This document shows positions 60,407 to 64,000 of a stretch of DNA of 64,000 bases, in pieces. Numbering within the stretch: position 1 is the first letter of the stretch; each line of letters begins with the position of its first letter. Under the pieces are notes generated by a model. The model saw only the letters and a program-made list of their open reading frames with translations. It was not told the DNA's origin and made no database searches. Origin of the DNA: Pseudomonadota bacterium (GTDB lineage Bacteria > Pseudomonadota > Alphaproteobacteria > Sphingomonadales > Sphingomonadaceae); contig JAFAFE010000007.1 of assembly GCA_023423655.1 (NCBI GenBank), positions 1 through 64,000 of the forward strand, in the 5' to 3' direction. A program made the position numbers and the translations under genes.

Positions 60407-60993
60407 GACGTCACCCGCGCGCGCACCGGAATTCCGGCGATTTCAAGGAAATTGGCAAGCATCTCATGGCCATATTCGGTAGCGATGCTTTCGGGATGGA
60501 ATTGGACACTGTGGATCGGAAGCTCCTTATGGCGGAAACCCATGACCGATCCATCATCGGCGGTCGCGTTGACGATCAGGCTTTCGGGAATATCTTCGAC
60601 GATCAGTGAATGGTAGCGCGTCGCGGTGAAGGGCGAGGGCAGGCCCTTGAACAGGCCGCTGCCATCATGGCTGACCGGCGAGGTTTTGCCGTGCATCAAC
60701 CCGCCGCGCACCACTTTGCCGCCAAAATGCTGGCCGATGGATTGATGGCCGAGGCACACACCAAGCAAGGGCAGACGCGCATCGGCACAGGCCGCGACCA
60801 GATCAAGGCTGATGCCCGCCTCATTAGGCGTGCAAGGGCCGGGCGAGAGCAGAAACGCGCTCGCCCCCGATGCCAGCGCCTCGCTCGCGGTCATGGCATC
60901 ATTGCGGACAACTTTAACTTCTGCGCCTAACTCTATGAGATAATGGACAAGATTCCATGTGAAGCTATCATAATTGTCGATCACCAATATCAT
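60403..60993 (-). CDS. trpG: Anthranilate synthase component II (glutamine amidotransferase)
   Basis: This 196-residue class I glutaminase feeds ammonia to TrpE. The nucleophile is Cys80 in LLGVCLGHQSIG; the His and Glu of the triad lie in VQFHPESI. The N-terminal VIDNYDSFTWNLVHYL is typical. The start overlaps the upstream hydrolase by 4 bp. Confidence 0.96.
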   Translation of the reverse strand: MILVIDNYDSFTWNLVHYLIELGAEVKVVRNDAMTASEALASGASAFLLSPGPCTPNEAGISLDLVAACADARLPLLGVCLGHQSIGQHFGGKVVRGGLMHGKTSPVSHDGSGLFKGLPSPFTATRYHSLIVEDIPESLIVNATADDGSVMGFRHKELPIHSVQFHPESIATEYGHEMLANFLEIAGIPVRARVTS

Positions 60994-62090
60994 GGCGTAT
61001 TGCCTCCGGACGGGGCCTTTTCATCCATAAATTTCTGCAAATCCGCCTTCCAGAATTTCGCCCAGGTGTGGGTGCCATGCCCCTTGGTTTCGGGCGTTGC
61101 CGCAATGAGGATGAAACGCGCGCGAGGCATCCGCTTCACCAGTCTGGGGCCAAAATCATTGCCCGGCGGGTTGATGAAATCATCGGCGGAATTAATCCAC
61201 AAGACCGGCATGGTGACGCTGTCGAGCTTTGGCTCGGGATTATAATTACGCGACGATTCAAGCTGGTAAATCTTGTCATTGGCATCGCCCGCCATGCGCG
61301 CGGGCAGGCTTTTGGCGAGCGCCTCTTCGGCCGCCGCGCGTGTCGGATATTGCGCTTGCAAGGCGAGGGGGTTTGCCCCCGCAATCGCGTTCAATACCGC
61401 GGCGGTCCGCATCCCCGCCACGGGCTGCGCGCTATAATTGCCGCCATTCCACGCCGGATCTGCCTTGAGCGCGTCGACCGACATTTTGCGCCACATCCGG
61501 TTCTGCCCCGCAATTTCGACCGGATTACAGGCAAAGGGCGCAAGCTTGGCCACATTGGCCGGATAAGTTTCGCCCCAGACAAAGCCGTGCATACAGCCCA
61601 TCGACGTGCCAAGAATGAGCCGTAACTGTTTTATACCAAGAGTTTCGGTCACCAGCCTATGCTGCGCGCGCACCATATCATCATAATCATAAGCCGGGAA
61701 TTTCATCCGCAAGCCATCGCTCGGTTTGGACGATGCGCCATGACCGATATTGTCGGGCAGGATGATAAACCAGCGGCTTATGTCGAAAGGCTGGCCGGGG
61801 CCATAAAGTTCATCGGCAAATTGGGGCTGGAGAAATTGCTTTCCGCTGCCACCCGTGCCGTGCAGCACCATGATCGCATTGTCGATCTCGCCCTTGGCAT
61901 TGCGGTGCGGTGTCCCCAATGTCGTATAATGGATTTTAAGTTCGGGCAGGGTTTCACCGCTGCCAAAGCTGAAATCGCGATAGACAGCATCATGTTCGCT
62001 CACCGGCCAATCCTTGGCGAATGCGGGACTTGCGCCGAGCGCCAGCAAAGCTGCCACAGAGAAGGCTGCTACTGAAAAGAATGACCGCAT
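60990..62090 (-). CDS. Secreted alpha/beta hydrolase (MetX-fold) inside the trp operon
   Basis: ATG at 62090, preceded by GAGGAGG, gives 366 residues with a Sec signal peptide (cleavage near AFA-K, about 25). The MetX/homoserine-acetyltransferase-like fold shows LHGTGGSGKQFLQPQFAD, the nucleophile in GTSMGCMHGF, the catalytic Asp in INSADDFINPP and the His in GHGTHTW. It is expected to be an exported hydrolase or acyltransferase and has no known trp role. It is firmly part of the operon: its RBS lies at the end of trpE, and its stop overlaps trpG. Confidence 0.88.
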   Translation of the reverse strand: MRSFFSVAAFSVAALLALGASPAFAKDWPVSEHDAVYRDFSFGSGETLPELKIHYTTLGTPHRNAKGEIDNAIMVLHGTGGSGKQFLQPQFADELYGPGQPFDISRWFIILPDNIGHGASSKPSDGLRMKFPAYDYDDMVRAQHRLVTETLGIKQLRLILGTSMGCMHGFVWGETYPANVAKLAPFACNPVEIAGQNRMWRKMSVDALKADPAWNGGNYSAQPVAGMRTAAVLNAIAGANPLALQAQYPTRAAAEEALAKSLPARMAGDANDKIYQLESSRNYNPEPKLDSVTMPVLWINSADDFINPPGNDFGPRLVKRMPRARFILIAATPETKGHGTHTWAKFWKADLQKFMDEKAPSGGNTP

Positions 62091-62101
62091 GATTGTCCTC
62101 C

Positions 62102-63616
62102 TCACTGCCCGTAGCCGCTTGTCTGCGCTTGTTTGACCGCTTCGCGCGCGGCGGCGAGCAAGGCACCTGCTTTGGCTTCACATTCGCGCTGTTCATAGGC
62201 GGGGTCGCTGTCGGCGACGATGCCTGCGCCGGATTGGACGTGCATCATGCCGTCCTTGACGACCGCCGTGCGCAGCACGATGCAGCTATCCATATTGCCG
62301 TCAGGCGAAAAATAGCCGACGCCGCCCGCATAAGCGCCGCGCGTTTCCTGCTCCAGTTCGGCGATGATTTCACACGCGCGGACCTTGGGCGCGCCCGATA
62401 CGGTGCCTGCCGGGAAACCCGCGAACAGCGCGTCAATCGCTTCCTTTTCGGGCGAAAGCTTGCCGGTCACATTAGAGACGATATGCATGACATGGCTATA
62501 GCGTTCGACCATGAAACTGTCGGTGACGGTCACGCTTCCCGCGCTTGCGACGCGGCCCACATCGTTGCGGCCAAGGTCGAGTAACATCAAATGTTCGGCG
62601 CGTTCTTTGGGGTCGGCGAGCAGGCTGACCTGATTGGCCGCATCTTCCTCCGCCGTTTTGCCGCGTGGACGGGTGCCGGCAATCGGGCGGATTGTGACCT
62701 CGCCTTCGCGCGCACGCACCAATATTTCGGGGCTGGAGCCGATCAGCGCAAAGCCGGGCAGGTCGAGATAATAAAGGAAAGGCGAGGGGTTTACGCGGCG
62801 CAAGCTGCGGTAGAGATTGAGCGGCGGGAGCGGGAAGGGGCAGGTGAAACGCTGGGCCAGCACCACCTGGAAAATATCGCCTGCAACAATATAATCCTTG
62901 GCGGCGGCGACCATTTCGCCATAGCGGCCCGGCGCAAGCTTGGGGACAAGCGCCATCTCGTCCGGCACCAACTCCCCGTCCAACCGTGCGGCGGCGGGTA
63001 AGGCTCCGGCAAGCCGCGCGGCGGCAATGTCTATACGTTCCGATGCCGCCGCGATGAGCGCATCTTCATCAGCGCCTTCACGCGGCCAGACCGGCGCGAT
63101 GATGAACAGTTCATCCGCCAGCCGGTCAAAAATCAGAATGACAGTCGGGCGCACGAACAACATGTCCGGCACGCCGAGGTCATTGTCGGCAGGGCGCGGG
63201 AGGCGCTCGATAAGGCCAATCGTCTCGTAGGAAAAATAGCCGACCAGACAGGCCAAAGCGCGCGGCAGTTCGGACGGCACATCGATGCGGCATTGCGCGA
63301 CCAATGCGCGCAACGCATCGAGCGTCGGCACGGAGCAGGGGCTGAAAGCTTCCTTATCCTCTGCCCAACAGGCGTTGATTTCCGCCTGATCGCCGCGCGC
63401 GCGGAACATGAGGTCAGGGGCAAGGCCGATAAGGCTGTAGCGTCCGCGCACTTCGCCGCCTTCGACCGATTCGAGCAGCCAGTCGCCGCGTCCCGGTTCG
63501 ACCAGCTTCAAGGCCGCCGACATTGGCGTGTCGGTATCGGCCACCTGCCGCTGCCACAATAAAGCGGGGCGTCCGGCCTGCAATGCGGCCTTGGCGGCGT
63601 CTTTTCCTTCAATCAT
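62102..63616 (-). CDS. trpE: Anthranilate synthase component I
   Basis: This enzyme of 504 residues (start at 63616; ATGs at 63625 and 63643 are alternatives) makes anthranilate from chorismate. It has the feedback-site-type LLESVEGG near the N terminus. The catalytic chorismate core has GDIFQVVLAQRF, IRPIAGTRPRGKT, DLGRNDVGRVA, PAGTVSGAPKVRACEII and GYFSPDGNMDSCIVLRT. It is the first trp gene. No leader peptide or attenuator was seen in the 110 bases before it. Confidence 0.95.
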   Translation of the reverse strand: MIEGKDAAKAALQAGRPALLWQRQVADTDTPMSAALKLVEPGRGDWLLESVEGGEVRGRYSLIGLAPDLMFRARGDQAEINACWAEDKEAFSPCSVPTLDALRALVAQCRIDVPSELPRALACLVGYFSYETIGLIERLPRPADNDLGVPDMLFVRPTVILIFDRLADELFIIAPVWPREGADEDALIAAASERIDIAAARLAGALPAAARLDGELVPDEMALVPKLAPGRYGEMVAAAKDYIVAGDIFQVVLAQRFTCPFPLPPLNLYRSLRRVNPSPFLYYLDLPGFALIGSSPEILVRAREGEVTIRPIAGTRPRGKTAEEDAANQVSLLADPKERAEHLMLLDLGRNDVGRVASAGSVTVTDSFMVERYSHVMHIVSNVTGKLSPEKEAIDALFAGFPAGTVSGAPKVRACEIIAELEQETRGAYAGGVGYFSPDGNMDSCIVLRTAVVKDGMMHVQSGAGIVADSDPAYEQRECEAKAGALLAAAREAVKQAQTSGYGQ

Positions 63617-63725
63617 ATGCCCCATTCCCGATGCGCCGGTCATGTGACCGGAGTGCGGGGCGGACTGAGAGACCGGCAGGCATATGCGGGGCTTGGGTCC
63701 CAAGCAGCCATTATTGCGTCGGACA

Positions 63726-64000
63726 TTATTGCGCCGCCTGGTCGGCCCCTATGAGGCTCGCTTTGACTTGCTCGATAGCATCCGCATTGCGCTTGATGCC
63801 CACGGCCTTGCGCGCAACGAGCAGAAGCTGGTCGACATATTCCTTGCCCAAAATCCCGCCAAGCTGTTGCTGGACAGCGGGGATTGCGCCTTCTTCCTTG
63901 GTCGCATCGCCGCGCTTCGATTGTTCGAGGAAAATCACCATCCAGCCCATATTATTGGGCATTTCGAGCGTTTTCGACGTACGCGGGGCCATCGAGAAAA
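63726..64000 (-). CDS. ppiD: PpiD-like periplasmic foldase, C-terminal part
   Basis: This is the last 91 or so residues of a protein whose start lies beyond the window (the frame stays open to 64000). The segment MGWMVIFLEQSKRGD, LGGILGKEYVDQLLLVARK and VGIKRNADAIEQVKASLIG resembles the C terminus of sphingomonad PpiD/SurA_N-type foldases, which assist outer-membrane protein folding. PpiD commonly lies directly upstream of trpE in this group, which supports the call. Without the N-terminal and PPIase domains it is tentative. Confidence 0.6.
   Translation of the reverse strand, partial: FSMAPRTSKTLEMPNNMGWMVIFLEQSKRGDATKEEGAIPAVQQQLGGILGKEYVDQLLLVARKAVGIKRNADAIEQVKASLIGADQAAQ

Noticed and set aside
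63617..63725. Tryptophan leader peptide or attenuator before trpE
   Set aside because: No short frame with tandem Trp codons and no alternative hairpins with a T tract were seen in this gap.

Overview
The window is chromosomal DNA of an alphaproteobacterium, most likely a sphingomonad (Sphingomonadaceae). The signs are a circularly permuted two-piece tmRNA with tag ANDNEALALAA; the conserved block nfuA-tsaB-rimI-mucR-fur-plsC-miaB-phoH-ybeY-corC; a MucR/Ros regulator; ppiD beside trpE; and a fused KorA with KorB. No rRNA, CRISPR array, intact insertion sequence or prophage was seen. Family names rest on motif recognition by eye, not on database searches.

Layout. 1-2.9 kb: two REP-like repeats, then a minus-strand envelope operon lemA-TPM-TPM-nudix. 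3.1-5.7 kb: mscL, a small repeat-containing lipoprotein with a possible EcfG-type promoter, split tmRNA, and an OmpA-family protein. 6.2-11.9 kb: an accessory plus-strand set (YcaC-like hydrolase, Tat-type amidohydrolase with a Cys/His-rich tail, DoxX, MFS exporter) facing a convergent LysR gene. 12.1-14.8 kb: tRNA-Thr, then wecB-wecC for UDP-ManNAc uronate. 14.9-23.7 kb: the conserved housekeeping block, with a 425-residue unknown protein between phoH and ybeY. 23.8-28.8 kb: GT4 glycosyltransferase, rarA, a GFA-family protein, and hslVU.

28.9-36.25 kb is an A+T-richer exopolysaccharide island (wza, a secreted or membrane unknown, an O-antigen ligase/polymerase, and a wzc tyrosine autokinase). 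It ends in a decayed IS5-family transposase next to tRNA-Lys. It lacks a flippase, a priming transferase and most glycosyltransferases, so it is a partial locus; wecBC and the GT4 gene elsewhere in the window could supply some of the missing steps.

36.3-47.2 kb: folK-rppH-esterase, korA-korB, cfa, a class C serine hydrolase, SDR, purF, hisI, and a MerR regulator with a promoter that predicts a leaderless mRNA. 47.3-58 kb: acyl-CoA dehydrogenase, phospholipase D-like protein, SleB-type wall hydrolase, cysK, MFS, a TPR plus aspartyl-hydroxylase protein, and uvrD. 58-64 kb: a Pro-rich secreted protein and a tightly overlapping tryptophan operon, trpE-(secreted alpha/beta hydrolase)-trpG-trpD-trpC, with the 3' end of ppiD upstream.

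No clear new defence or mobile system was found. The best candidates for undescribed biology are the YcaC/amidohydrolase/DoxX/MFS set with its Cys/His tail, the unknown gene coupled to ybeY, and the exported hydrolase wired into the trp operon.
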